Shown here: positions 10,516 through 21,895 of the stretch, one piece after another
How the letters are laid out: each line of letters begins with the position of its first letter
Position numbering within the stretch: position 1 is the stretch's first letter
Source of the DNA: Typhlomys cinereus
Taxonomy: Eukaryota > Chordata > Mammalia > Rodentia > Platacanthomyidae
DNA length: 64,000 nt
Direction of reading: 5' to 3'
Assembly: GCA_023101885.1 (NCBI GenBank)
Contig: JALPQD010000406.1
Span: forward strand, 930,001 to 994,000
Translations under genes and position numbers: made by a program
Notes under the pieces: generated by a model
Told to the model about the DNA's origin: nothing
The model's input: only the letters and a program-made list of their open reading frames with translations
Databases searched by the model: none

Positions 10516-11934
10516 ATCTCTTTCTATCTATGTGTGAACAGTGTGCTATAAATTCTGCTTTTTCCTTGCCAATTCTTTGTTTACTGGTTGCTTTCTTCTA
10601 ACGAAAATACCTTAAAACATTTTGATTATGGCTTACAAATATAAATATATTCATTTAAAGAAAACATATAGACTTCAAAGTAAGTGTACATTTCAGACAC
10701 AAGGGACAGCACATAGGTGCATTTCAGAATTTGTTATTTCTTTTACTGAACAGAATTTCACTATTGTCCCAGGATAGACAGGAATTCTCCATAGCACAGA
10801 TTAGAATCAATCTTACTTCTCTTGAGGTCTAGAATTATACAAAATGTATGTTTCCTTTATAAAATCACACAGATCCTGTTTTCTCTAAATTGTCTCCCTC
10901 CAGACTGTAAGGCTGGCTGAAGTGATTCTGCATGTTGTCACAGCCATCTTGACTCTGTACAGATGAAAAGCAAATATGTTCAATATGTTCAAGAAATAGT
11001 TGTTGTAGTATTGAAAGGTACTCAGCCTTAAATTACAGTGTTCATCTGTTAAATGATACTTGGAATTGTTTAACTTCAGTGTTTCATGATTTAAGCCAGC
11101 ACTGTTCTGATGATTTAGCAGAGACAAAACTTACCAAATTTGTTTTCTCACAAACATACCTAATGGATTTCAAGGTGTCATCACTATCTTTCAAACTTCT
11201 TCATCAGTGGGCCTAGAAACATACCTCACAGTATATTCTCAGCTACTGAAGATTTTAAAAAGTTATATACAAATGAATGAACAGAAGAAGGATGGGAAGA
11301 AATTTAGAAGTATTTTTGCAATTTGTGTCATGTAAATTCTTTACCATAAATGAAATGTCTATCAGCATCATCAACTGTTCTGTATTCTTGTTTTACAGGA
11401 AAGTCTGTAAATCTGTGGCATGCTTACATGTATGTATTCTCATGGAAAACTGTGTGTTATGTATTTTATACACATGTAATATGTACATATATATTCCTAC
11501 TTATATGTGTATATATGTGCATATAACATTTGTATATGTAACATATATGCATGCATAATAGTTATATTTTAGTTCATATAGAATTAGTATCCATGACTAC
11601 AGCTATAGTATAAACTATACATGCATAATAAGAGAATTATATATATTTATTTATATGTACTTAAAATACATACATATGTGTATGTGTATACATATTCAGA
11701 GTAAACTAACACTACAAAAATAATGACTTATTTTCATATGGGTAATATTTACAAATAATAATTGGGGCTAACTTAACTTACCTTATAAAAATGCAGGTTC
11801 TTTCCCTCTCTGGAAGTTCAGTACATCACTAAAAACAGTATGTGTGTTCTTAATGCCTGGCCGATGTGATTGATCTTTGGAATCCTAATAGAAATGATAA
11901 AAGAGTTTAACCAAGAATTGAAATTTAAATAAAG
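10516..11934. other. Single-copy sequence with an AT-rich microsatellite-like part
   Basis: No element recognised. 11450-11700 is an imperfect alternation of TATATG/CATACA words, a decayed purine-pyrimidine tract. The open frame through it (11277-11558) is low complexity and not a gene. Confidence 0.5.
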
Positions 11935-11939
11935 CCATG

Positions 11940-12367
11940 AATCATAGTTAGGTACAGGTCTCAACTTGACAGTTGAGGGTTTGAGCTCTGAGCACATTTG
12001 TAGATAATTAGATGTTAAGTCCAGAGAAAACCTGCAAGAGATTATCTAGTTGATGGAGCAGGCACAGACCATGGTAGGTGGAACTAGGACCTGGAAAGGT
12101 GAATAAAATACAGAGAATTGGTTGAGGAAATTGGCATCCTTCTGTATACTTGGTCAGACATGCTGGTCTAGCAAGTAAGGATTGTTCCTCTCTGATTGTT
12201 ACTTGGATATGGTGTGGTCAGTTCCCTTGGTCCTTTAATGATGGTGCAGGCTCTCCTGCCAAGCTGTATTAAGAAGTATAGCTAGGCTATCATAAAAGAA
12301 TAAACCCTTTGATCTCTTACGCAGGTTTGTCATGATTTTATCTATAGCATGTAGGTTAACTGCAGCA
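11940..12367 (+). mobile_element. Solo LTR, family A, copy 2
   Basis: A 428-bp copy of the family at 2171: catagttaggtacaggtctc near the start, 'ggatatggtgtggtcagttc' in the middle, polyadenylation signal 'gaataaaccctttg' (12299-12312) and end GCAGCA. It is flanked by a perfect 5-bp duplication CCATG (11935-11939 and 12368-12372). The first bases have drifted from TG. Confidence 0.78.
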
Positions 12368-12372
12368 CCATG

Positions 12373-13233
12373 TAATTATAATCAGTAACATAGACTATGA
12401 AGAAAAGCAAGGTACCACAAATAAATAGCTATAATAGTCATTCTGCTAATATTCAAAGCAATATTCCAGACTTTCAAGGTGTTCTTTGTGTTTCTTCAGA
12501 TTGGAAAACAGTCAACAAACATGTACAGATTAGAGCCACTTGTAATCTAAAACAATCTGCTCATCTGAGACAAAGTCAGATGAGATCAAAATATGTTATA
12601 AGTAATTCACTGGCAAAATGAAGTGAACATTAAATATAGGACAGTAAATACAAGAGAAAATGTGCTCTAAACTCTACCACAGATTTTAAATAAAATATTT
12701 AATTATTCGATCATAGCACTAATTAAACAATAGAATTTGTCTCAGGACTTCTCTTGTGTTTGATTCCATAGCTTTTGTTTTCTTCCTTATACGATGTTTA
12801 GTGTCTTATAACATATACCATTCCAAGACAGGAACCTGAACCTATGTCAGACCATTCTCACTTTGAAACAGTCCAGAGAAGCTGTAAAAAAATTTTCTTG
12901 ACCCAAATCTTCTAATTTCTTGTTTAATACTTTTATTTATCATGTTGTGGTCCCTAACTAATTTATTTCTTTATATTTCACTTTCTTTAAAATTGTGTGC
13001 TTAAGGGAAAAAGAAAAATGAGGATAAAATTGAATATAATCAAATATGGTTACTATAACTATTAAAAATAAAAATTTATTAATTTATTTCATGCGTTTTG
13101 CTGAAATATCATTTTTTGTAATAAGAAAAATGCTAATTAAATTATAGTAATATAATGAATGTGATTTAAGCATAACATATACATGCATGAAAATATACTA
13201 TTTTGTACAAATAACAAATGGTAATATAAAGGA
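12373..13233. other. Single-copy AT-rich sequence
   Basis: No feature recognised. The right end, 13234-13249, is the target duplication of L1-1. Confidence 0.5.
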
Positions 13234-13307
13234 AAGAGTATCAATTTTTTTATTTTATACACTTTTTATTATTATTTTAGCTCATACAAACTTAATAGGT
13301 ACACCAG

Positions 13308-13440
13308 TTCCCTCCCTCCCTCCTCATCCCCCCCCAACCCCCTGCTCCCTCTCCCCTCACCCTGCCTCCTCCTCCCCCAGAACCCCCTGCTCCCCCTCCC
13401 CAATAAACCTCCCTCCCCATCCCCCAGTGCCTCCTGCCCC
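13308..13440 (-). other. G-rich tract in L1-1 3' UTR
   Basis: On the plus strand this is nearly pure C/T/A with at least eight runs of three to eight C. On the L1 sense strand it is a polypurine tract with many G3-G8 runs, capable of G-quadruplexes. Such tracts are a known mark of rodent and primate L1 3' UTRs. Homologous tracts lie at 33214-33305 (L1-2) and 42716-42820 (L1-3, shorter and more decayed). Confidence 0.85.
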
Positions 13441-14065
13441 AATTCCTAGAGAGTCCTTTCTAGTGCATGCCTGACTGTCCTCTGGGCCCTCCTCTCGGAT
13501 GACGTACCAAGACCCAGTGGCATGTCCGTGAAACCTTTTCCGTGTTCCCCTTAAGCATAGGAACACTACTGTGGCTGTCAATCCCTTGCCTCCAAGGATC
13601 TTGGTGCCTTTAGCAGATGCTAGACTTTGTGAGGTCAATAGTGTGTTGGACATTGCGCTGGGCATGCAAAATCCAATTATGATTGCTTCGGCCCTAACTA
13701 GTGTGGAGTATCTTGCAAATCATTGCTCCACCCATCCTTTTGCTCTTACACTCTTACTGCCCCCTCTTCCGCAAACGTCCCTGAGCTTCAGGATGGGGAG
13801 AGATTAGTCTGGCCTAGTTCTAGGTGGTTGATAAAGAGTCTCTGAAGTTCTGAATTGTGGTTTGTTGATTTTCTTTGCAGTTGAGTTGCTCCTGCAATGC
13901 CCTTCACTCCATCCTGCTGGGCACTGTATGTCACCACCGGGCCAGAGACAAAAAGCTGGTAAAGTGGAGTCTTATTATAAGAGCACATTCAAGGGTAGAT
14001 GTAATAAAAGTAGGAAACCTCAGTGAGGAGGGGTCAATCACCCATTTGCAAAATGGTTACTTTTT

Positions 14066-14371
14066 TTAAAATTTTTTTATTATTATTATTTATTCAACTG
14101 TGTGCATATGCGTGTGTATGTGCGCGCGCGCGTGTGTGTGTGTGTGTGTGTGTGTGTCTGTGTATGTGTAGAACCATGGACGAATTCGTGAACCACCGTG
14201 GATGCCTCCACCTCCTTCTGCCCCGGGATTCACAGGCTCCGCCCTTCCAGGACCAGAAGCGCAGGCCGCCCCCGCTTCCGCCTGGCGTCTATACCTGGGA
14301 TCTGGGATCCGAACTCAGGACCTTCTGCCTGCAAGGCGGAGGCTTAACACCTGAGCCACCTCTCCAGCCCC
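14066..14371 (-). mobile_element. Young B2-like SINE, short subtype, inside L1-1
   Basis: Tail (ttaaaatttttttattattatt) at the left, a (TG)n run containing CGCGCGCG at about 14122-14131, GC-rich body with many CpG retained, head ending cacctctccagcccc. Perfect 16-bp target duplication aaaatggttacttttt (14050-14065, 14372-14387) within the L1 3' UTR. It lacks the 10-bp block of the long subtype. Confidence 0.95.
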
Positions 14372-17007
14372 AAAATGGTTACTTTTTATCTGCCAAACTA
14401 TATGCCCTCCCCTTCTGGTGAGATCATACCCCCTTTAGTTGTAAATGATCAGGAAGGAACGTCTGTAAACTTAACCAGGTATTATATTACTTATTTGCAG
14501 TCCTTGATGGAGGCCTATTTTCTCTACTGTAACATGGTCACTTCTCTCCTTGTTTCTGGTGTGGCCCTCCAACCCCATCCCTCCTGTTCATAATCCTTGC
14601 AATTACTGTTGGTAATACATAGATTTACCTATGAGTGTCTCAAGGTGGGCTGGGAGGGTTTGGTACTAGGAGCCACCTATTAGGGAGTACATACGGTGCT
14701 TAATTTTCTGGGTTTGGGATACTTCACTTAATATAATGGTTTCTAATGTCATCCATTTCCCTGCAAATTCCAGTAATTCATCATTTTTGATGGCTGAGTA
14801 GTACTCCATTGTGTAGATGTACCACTTTTCCTTATCCACTCGTCAACTGTTGGACATTTGGGTTGATTCCATGACTTTGCTATTGTAAACAGTGCTGTTA
14901 TGAACATAGTCATGCTTGTGCTATTGAGGTGAACCTCTGCTGTATGGGGGGTTACTCCCAAAAGTGGAATAGCAGGGTCAAATGGCATTTCAATCTTTAA
15001 TTTCTTTAAGAATCTCCAGACAGCTCACCAGAGTGACTGTATGAGCCTGCATTCCCACCAACAATGTAGGAGAGTTCCCCTCTCTCCACATCCTCTCCAG
15101 CATTTGTCGTTGTTTGTATTGTGGATTTTTTTGCCATCCTGACTGGGGTGAGATGATATCTCAGGGCAGTTTTGATTTGCATTTCCTTGATGGCTAAAGA
15201 AGTTGAGCATTTCTTAAGATATTTGTTAGACATTTTAATTTCATCCCTAGTAAAATTTCTTTTAAGTTCCAGGGCCCATTTTTTAAATGGGCCATTGTTT
15301 TCCTTGGTGTTTAGTTTTCTAAGTTCTTTGTGCACTCTGGACAGTAGAGCTCTATCAGATATGTGGTTAGTGAAGATTTTCTCCCATTCTGTGGGTTGCC
15401 TTTGAGCTCGTGTTATAATCTCTTTATCTGGACAGAAGCTCATTAATTTCACAAGATCCCAACTGTTGAGAGTTGGTATCAGTGACTGTGCCATTGGATG
15501 TCTGTTTACGAAATGTTGTCCTAGCCCAATCAGCTGGAGGGATTTCCCTATCCTTTCACCTATGGTTTTTGTAGTCTCTGGCCTTATATCAAGGTCCTTA
15601 ATCCATTTGGAATTAAGTCTTGTACATAGTGACAAGTATGGGTCCAGCTTTAATCTTCTGCATGTGGAGATCCAGTTTTGCCAGCACCATTTGACAAAGA
15701 TGCTGTTCTTTTTCCATTGGATTCTTTGGGCCCCTTTGTTAAAGACCAAATGGCTGTAATTTTGTGGGCTTATATCTGGGTCTTCAATCCTTATCCATTG
15801 ATCTGTGTGTCTATTTTGAAGCCAGTACCAGGCTGTTTTTATAACTATGGATTTTTATAACTATAGCCTTAGGTTTGGCATGGTAATATCTCCAGCAGTG
15901 TTTTTGTTACTCAGGATTGTCTTTGCTATCCTGGGTCTTTTGTGCCTCCATATGAATTTTGAGATTGTTTGGTCAACTTCTTTGAAGAATTGCTTTGGGA
16001 TTTTAATTGGTATAGCATTGAATTTGTGCATTGCCTTTGGTAGGATGGTCATTTTTACGATATTGATTCTGCCAATCCAGGAACATGGGAGGTCTTTCCA
16101 CATTCTGGTGTCTTCTGCAATTTCTTTCTTTAAGGTTTTAAAGTTTTCATTGTAAAGGTCTTTTGCCTCCTTGGTTAGGTTTATACCAAGGTATTTTTTT
16201 TTTTTTAGGGGCTATAGTAAATGGGATTGTTTCTCTCAAGGCTTTTTCACTTCTTTCATTTTGGGCCTATAGGAAGGCCTCTGATTTTTGCACATTTATT
16301 TTGTAACCTGCCACCCTGCTGAACTTCTCAATTAGTTCCAGGAGTTTCCCGGTGGAGTTTTTGGGATCACTCAGGTATAAGACCATGTCATCTGCAAATA
16401 GGGATAGCTTGACTTCTTCCTTGCCGATTTGAATCCCTCTTATGTCCCTTTCTTGTCTTATGGCTTCAGCTAAGACTTCAAGTACAATATTGAATAGAAG
16501 TGGTGAGAGTGGACAGCCTTGTCTAGTTCCTCATCGAAGTGGGAATGCTTCCAATTGTTCCCCATTAAGTATAATCCTTGCTGTGGGCTTGCTGTATACA
16601 GCTTTTGTTATGTTGATAAAGGTTCCTTCCATTCCTACTGTCTCTAGCATTTTGATCATAAAAGGTTGTTGGATCTTGTCAAAAGCTTTTTCTGCGTCTA
16701 TCGAGAGTATCATGTGGTCTTGAACTTTGGACTGGTTTACATAATGAAGTACATTTATTGATTTGCGTATGTTGAACAAACCTTGTGTGCTGGGGATGAA
16801 GCCTACTTGGTCCCTGTGAATGATCTTTTTAATATGTGTTTGAATCCGATTTGCTAAGACATTTGCTGAGAATCTTTGCATCTGTGTTCATCAGAGAGAT
16901 CGGCCTATAGTTTCTTTTTTAAGTGAATCTTTATTAGGTTTTGGGATTAAAGCAATATTAGTTTCATAGAAGGAATTGAGTAGTGTTCCTACCTTTGCTG
17001 TTTGATT

Positions 17008-17149
17008 GATTTCAGATATTTCTCCCCTTATTTTGCTAATTGCCTCTCTTCTACTACTTTTGGGATCAGATTGCTCTAGTTTCTCTAAAGCTTTAGGCTG
17101 CATTGTTGTTTATTTCTGATGTTTCCATTTTTTTGATGTAGGCATTAAG
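17008..17149 (-). repeat. Displaced duplicate of an ORF2 segment in L1-1
   Basis: This 142-bp block is a second copy of 17861-18007 in the same orientation (both contain gatttcagatatttctcccc, ttttgggatcagattgctct and gatgtaggcattaag). It has a 5-bp deletion and a few substitutions. It replaces about 25 bp that L1-2 has at the matching place (near 36287-36312). The copy lies about 850 bp from its source, so it is not tandem. Confidence 0.9.
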
Positions 17150-17340
17150 TATTAGTGTTATTAACTCCTTAAATGTCTGGTAGAACTCTGTGCTGAATCC
17201 ATCTGATCCAGGAAATTTTTTGGTGGGAAGATTCGAGATTATTTCCTCAATTTCCTTATATGTTATAGGATTATTTAAATAATTCACAACTTCCTGATTC
17301 AATTTAGGTAAGTTGTGTTTACTTAGAAATTCATCCATCT

Positions 17341-17612
17341 TGGGGGCTGGAGAGGTGGCTCAGGGGTTAAGCCTCTGCCTTGCAGGTGGAAGGTCCCGAG
17401 TTCGGATCCTAGACCCCACGTGTAGACGCCGGGCGGAAGCGGGGGTGGCCTGCGCTTCTGGTCCTGGTAGGGCGGAGCCTGTGAATCCCAGTGCAGAAGG
17501 AGGTGGAGGCATCCATGGTGGTTCCCGAATTCGTCCGTGGTTCTACACACACACATACATACATATATACACACACACACACACATACATGTACAATTGA
17601 ATGAATAAAAAA
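17341..17612 (+). mobile_element. Young B2-like SINE, short subtype, inside L1-1 ORF2
   Basis: Head GGGGCTGGAGAGGTGGCTCA with box A (tggctcagggg) and box B-like gagttcggatcc, GC-rich body, CA/TA-rich tail and an AATAAA just before the A tract. Perfect 14-bp target duplication aaattcatccatct (17327-17340, 17613-17626). It interrupts ORF2 between the endonuclease and reverse transcriptase parts, and it lies in opposite orientation to the L1. Confidence 0.96.
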
Positions 17613-18960
17613 AAATTCATCCATCTCTTTTGTGTTGTCAAACTTCACAGACTATAAGTTTTTGAAATATGATGTTATAATTCTCTGGATTTCTTGGGTA
17701 TCAGTAGTGATAACTCCATGTTCATTTCCGATTTTGTTAATTTGTGTTTTTTCTCTCTTGCTTTTGGTTAATTTAGATAGGGGTGTATCAATCTTATTGA
17801 TTTTTTTTCAAAGAACCAGCTTTTTGACTGGTTGATTTTTTCTATCATTTTCTTATTCTCGATTTCAGATATTTCTCCCCTTATTTTGCTAATCCCCTCT
17901 CTTCTACTACTTTTGGGATCAGATTGCTCTAGGTTCTCTAAAGCTTTAAGCTGCATTGTTAAGTTGTTTATTTCTGATGTTTCCATTTTTTTGATGTAGG
18001 CATTAAGAGCTATGAACTTACCTCTTAGAACAGCTTTCATTGTGTCCCAGAGATTTTGGTAAGTTGTATTTTCATTATCATTCGCTTTCAGGAAATCTTG
18101 AATTTCCTTTTTAATTTCTTCCTGAATCCAGTTCTCATTCAGCATCATATTGTTAAGTTTCCAAGAGTTAGTGTATTTTCTCTTGTTTGTTGTGTTGTGG
18201 ATGTCCAGCTTTAGGCCATGGTGGTCTGATAGGGCATAGGCTAGAATTTCAACTTTTTTGTATATGTGTAGATTCGTTTTGTGGCCCAATATGTGATCTA
18301 TTTTGGAGAAAGTTCCGTGTGCTGCTGAGAAAAATGTGTATTCTTTGGTATGTGGGTGAAAAGTTCAATTGAGATCTGTAAGGTCCACTTCTTTCAGGGT
18401 TTGATTAAGTTCCAAAGTGTCTCTGTTAAGCTTTTGACCTGTTGATCTTTCCCATGTTGAGAGGGCGGTGTTATAGTCCCCAAGAATTATCGTTTGGGGA
18501 TTCATTTCTTGCTTTAGACGTTGTAGGGTTTTCTTAATGAATGTGGAGGGGCACGTATTGGGTGCATATATGTTCAGTATTGTGAAGTCTTCCTGGTGAA
18601 TTGTACCTGTGTCTAAAATGTAGTATCCATCTGTGTCTCTTATGATTTTCTTTGGTTTGAAATCCACTTTGTCCGAAAGCATAATGGCTACCCCTGCCTG
18701 TTTTCCGCTTCCATTCGCTTGTAGAATTGTTGACCAGCCTTTTATTTTTAGGGCATGCCTATCTTTTGTGGTGAGAGGGGTTTCCTGCAGGCAGCAGATT
18801 GATGGATTGTGATTTTTCATCCAAATTTGTAATCTGTGTCTCTTGATTGGTGAGTTAATTCCATTAACATTTAGTGTTATAATGGAGAAACTATTTTGAA
18901 TTCCAGACATTTATTATGTTTAGTAGTTTTTATAAGTATATTGCTTCGCTTTTAATGGTG

Positions 18961-20024
18961 TTATACTTGCCTTCTGTTCTCCTGGATATGCCTGTGTTTT
19001 TCTTCAAGCTTGAGTATCATTTCTAGCATTTTTTGAAGGCCTGGTTTGGTGGACATGTATCCCTTCAAGTTGTCTTTGTGCTGGAAGATTTTTCTTTCTC
19101 CCTCAATCATGACTGATAGTTTTGCAGGGTAAATCAGCCTGGGTTGACATTTTTGCTCATTCAATACTTGAAGTATGTCTCTCCAAGCTCTTCTTGCTTT
19201 TACTGTTTCCATTGAGTAGTCATTTGTTTTCTAATATTTTTACCTTTATAAGTGACTTGCTTTTTTTCTCTTGAAGCTCTCAGCATCTGTTCTTTGTCTT
19301 GAATGTGGAGTGTTTTAAGTATTATTTGCCGTGGCGAGCTTCTGTTTTGGTCATATCTGTTTGGGGTGCGGAATGCCTCTTGTATATGGATGGGTCTCTC
19401 TTTTTTTAGATGAGGAAAGTTTTCCTTGATGATCATTTGAAAAATTTCCTCAGGGGTGGTATTTTGAGATTCTTGCTCTGGTATTCCATGAATACGCATG
19501 TTAGGCTTCTTCAGGGTGTCCCATATCTCCTGGATATTTCTCTCAAGTATCTTTTTGGCTTTAACAACCTCTTCCATTGAGGTGGTTAGTACTCCCACTT
19601 TATCTTCAAGGTCTGAAATTCTGTTTTCTGCTTCGTTAGTTCTGCTGATAAGACTCTCTGTGGAGTTCTGGGTTGAAGATAACTTCTCTTTTAGCTCAGC
19701 TTTAAATTCTGCTTGAGTCTGTTTTAACTGCTCTATGCCAGTTTTTGTTTCTTGCACTGTTTTTCTCAACTCCTCCAAGTGTCTCTTGTGTTTCTCTTCA
19801 AAGCGATTGATTTGATTATTTAATTCCTCCCGGATTTCCTCTTTCATAATATTGAACATGGTAATGATCATATTTTGAAAGTCGTTATCCTGGGTCAGGC
19901 TTTCATGGCCATTTTCCGTGGGTTTGTTCTGCTTGGAGTCTAACATTATGGGATTAATTCCTTCAGTGGGAAATTTGTTTACTTGAGTGTTGTTTCTCAT
20001 GGATTTGCACTTTGACTTTGGCAT
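18961..20024 (-). pseudogene. L1-1 ORF1 (nucleic-acid chaperone), frameshifted
   Basis: In L1, ORF1 makes a trimeric RNA-binding chaperone that coats L1 RNA. The minus-strand frame starts MPKSKCKSM at 20024 and shows a heptad-rich coiled coil (about residues 45-145, rich in E, K, L, ending SRTNEAENRISDLEDK). An RRM-like part follows (RIHGIPEQE, about residue 180), then the C-terminal domain with YDQNRSSPRQII. A frameshift near 19235 ends the first frame at 19200. The C-terminal part continues in another frame from about 19212 to 18961, with the conserved YPAKLSVMIEGER. The total is close to the usual 340-360 residues. L1-2 is intact at this position, so the shift is private to L1-1. Confidence 0.92.
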
Positions 20025-20205
20025 TGTCGCTTTAACTCTTAAGATCTTATTTCAATTTCTGTGCGATTTTCACTAAACTGAATTATTTGGCCTGGGGTTC
20101 TGGGGGTGGGCTGCGGCGGAGCTTACCTAGGTTGGGGTGAGGCCTGGCTGGACCGCGGCGTGTCCTGGGTGGGGGAGTCGGGGAAGGACAAGAGTTTCAA
20201 TTTTT

Positions 20206-21619
20206 GATTCAGTTAAAAAAATCAAAGCTGAGGAGAAACGCAGAAGTTCTCACCTTGTTTAGATATCAATAAGCAACCTCAGCCCTCAACTTGAGACAAT
20301 TGCTGACCACCAAGGAGGGTGGTCTTCCACTCCTCCTACCAGCAAAGAGAGATCCTTTCCCACATACTGCTGGCATGGATTTAAAGGGAACCTCACCAAG
20401 GATGCCATGTCTTTCCAGGGTTCCACTTCTGATCACAAAAAATTTACAAACCCTTTTGCAGCTTCACATAGAGGCTTTGAGAAAATGTCTAAGGAGAGTT
20501 AAAATTGTCATACTTCTCAGTAGCAATTAAAACAGGGGCCTAAACTGCCTTCAAAGACCAATGTGGAAAATGGATTTCTACTTTACCTTTGATTAATGAG
20601 GGGAGGGTCTATCTTACTTTCCCAAATAATCTCACAGAAAGCCCATTGAGATGGATAAGTAAGATCAAGTGTCACAAACACTCAGTGATACTAATGAGCA
20701 TATTTACAGTGAATTCTCTATTCACAAAAAGCTAAAGTATTCCATACTGTACTGTGTCATAAGTACTCCATACTTATGTGTCAGAATTTATTGTATAACA
20801 ATAAATTCCTAAGATACCTCAGTTTCATTTGCAGCAACTTTCCAAACAGTCCTAATTTCCCTTAATAATGGACTGAGGCAACCATAAGTTATTTATTCCA
20901 GTCTTAATTACTAATATTAGCTCTCAGATCATACATTATATACAATTCAATAAATACATATGTCTCTGTATATATCCAGGTTACAGAGTAACTATAGAAG
21001 ATAAATGAATCTACAACAAAGTCCAAGTACTTTCCAAGGAGGATTCTGAAAAAAAAAAGTTGGAAACTTGTATGGATGCAAACAGGTTCTCTCTGAGATT
21101 AAGACAGTGCAGGTGTTTATGGGTTGCTGATGTATACAGTCAGACTGCAGGGTCAGAGGTGATTGGATCCTCATCAATCCAGCTACAGAAGTGAGGTTTG
21201 AGACCATAGAGAATGCATAGGTAAAAGACAGAAGAAGGTCCCTGCAAATGAGCAATGCGATGAGTGAAGAATAGACAGTAAGTACAAAAGTATGAACAGG
21301 TGAACAACTGACAATTTAATCAAGCAGTATGGACAGCTGAGACTGAGCAGAGATGAAATCTCTAGATAGTCAGATGAGGGACCATCACCATCATAGGGCT
21401 AAATAGCCTCCTCTCTATCAGGTTCCACCGAGGGTACTACACTCTTTCCAGCATGTTCAGTAAGTTTGGGGAGCTGTTCTTTGATTTTCATGTGCTTGTA
21501 TCTTCCAATTTATTTTGAAAAATGGATAGATGTTACAGTTATTTCTCTTTACCTGTCATGCAACAATATTTATGCCCATGCAACTAGAAGAGAAAGGCAG
21601 ATTTATGTGGCTGATTGTT
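20206..21619. other. Single-copy sequence
   Basis: No repeat or gene recognised. A GC-balanced part at 20290-20530 has an open frame of 79 codons with no recognisable domain. Confidence 0.45.
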
Positions 21620-21895
21620 CAAGAGGTCATAAAGTACATTACAATGGAATCAGATAGCAGAAGACATGGCTGGAGGCAGAATCTGTAGGCTGGTTCAGGT
21701 CATCTCAGCTATCAAGAAGGCAGAGAGAATAAGAGAAAACTGTGAGGCCTATTTTACTGTGGTATACCTTCCTCCAGCAAGGCTCCATCTCCTAAAGTGG
21801 CACAATCTTCCCACATATTACCATAAACTAAGGTCAAAATCCATGAGTCTTCTAGGGTCACTAATATTCAAATTATGACTATATGATTTCACATT
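21620..21895 (-). mobile_element. Possible old MaLR-like LTR fragment
   Basis: 'ccttcctccagcaaggctccatctcctaaa ... ttcccacat' followed by 'aatccatgagtcttctaggg' and 'attcaaattatgac' follows the order of the complement of a rodent LTR family beginning TGTTTTGAATGTGA. It is diverged, with approximate edges. Confidence 0.35.

Larger units (their letters stand above)
14666..18910 (-). pseudogene. L1-1 ORF2 (endonuclease and reverse transcriptase), broken
   Basis: ORF2 nicks target DNA and primes reverse transcription there. The frame starts MSGIQNSFSIITLNVNG at 18910. The endonuclease part shows CCLQE (catalytic Glu region), ILGDYN (usually GDFN) and, in a later frame, [10 protein letters not shown] (catalytic SDH). 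The reverse transcriptase part shows [12 protein letters not shown] (motif A, near 16700) and FADD (16387-16398). The C-terminal part has WECRLIQ/CWWEC-type zinc-knuckle words and ends at a stop at about 14666. Several frameshifts, stops (first near 18365), the 142-bp internal duplication and the SINE at 17341 break it. Confidence 0.93.
13250..20189 (-). mobile_element. L1 retrotransposon, nearly full length (L1-1)
   Basis: On the minus strand the order is 5' UTR (about 20025-20189, GC-rich, only about 165 bp, probably truncated), ORF1, a short spacer, ORF2 and a long 3' UTR with a G-rich purine tract and A-rich end. Target duplication: aagagtatcaattttt at 13234-13249 and aagagtttcaattttt at 20190-20205 (15 of 16 match). 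Two young SINEs have inserted (14066-14371, 17341-17612). Without them the element is about 6.3 kb. Both reading frames are broken, so it cannot move by itself. It carries an internal duplication (17008-17149). The layout and motifs (ORF1 coiled coil, endonuclease, FADD reverse transcriptase motif) are those of mammalian LINE-1. Confidence 0.97.

Noticed and set aside
11450..11700. Regular TATATG/CATACA words, considered as a CRISPR-like or ordered repeat array
   Set aside because: There are no constant-length repeats and spacers. It is a decayed AT-rich microsatellite in a eukaryotic genome.
13357..13665. Gly/Glu-rich frame on the minus strand, also seen near 33197-33574
   Set aside because: Translation of the L1 3' UTR G tract. 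It lies after the ORF2 stop and is not a third L1 gene.
14023..14421. Frames of 70-130 codons with Cys-Val runs and Pro-rich ends that recur at many places
   Set aside because: These are translations of the young SINE (TG tail plus GC-rich body). The recurrence reflects the transposon.
15006..15749. Minus-strand open frame of 247 codons
   Set aside because: It is a surviving piece of L1-1 ORF2 (C-terminal part with Trp/Cys-rich words), not a host gene.
17850..18010. Idea that 17861-18007 is the inserted copy and 17008-17149 the original
   Set aside because: L1-2 has this segment only at the place matching 17861-18007 (36735-36875), so the 17008 copy is the extra one.
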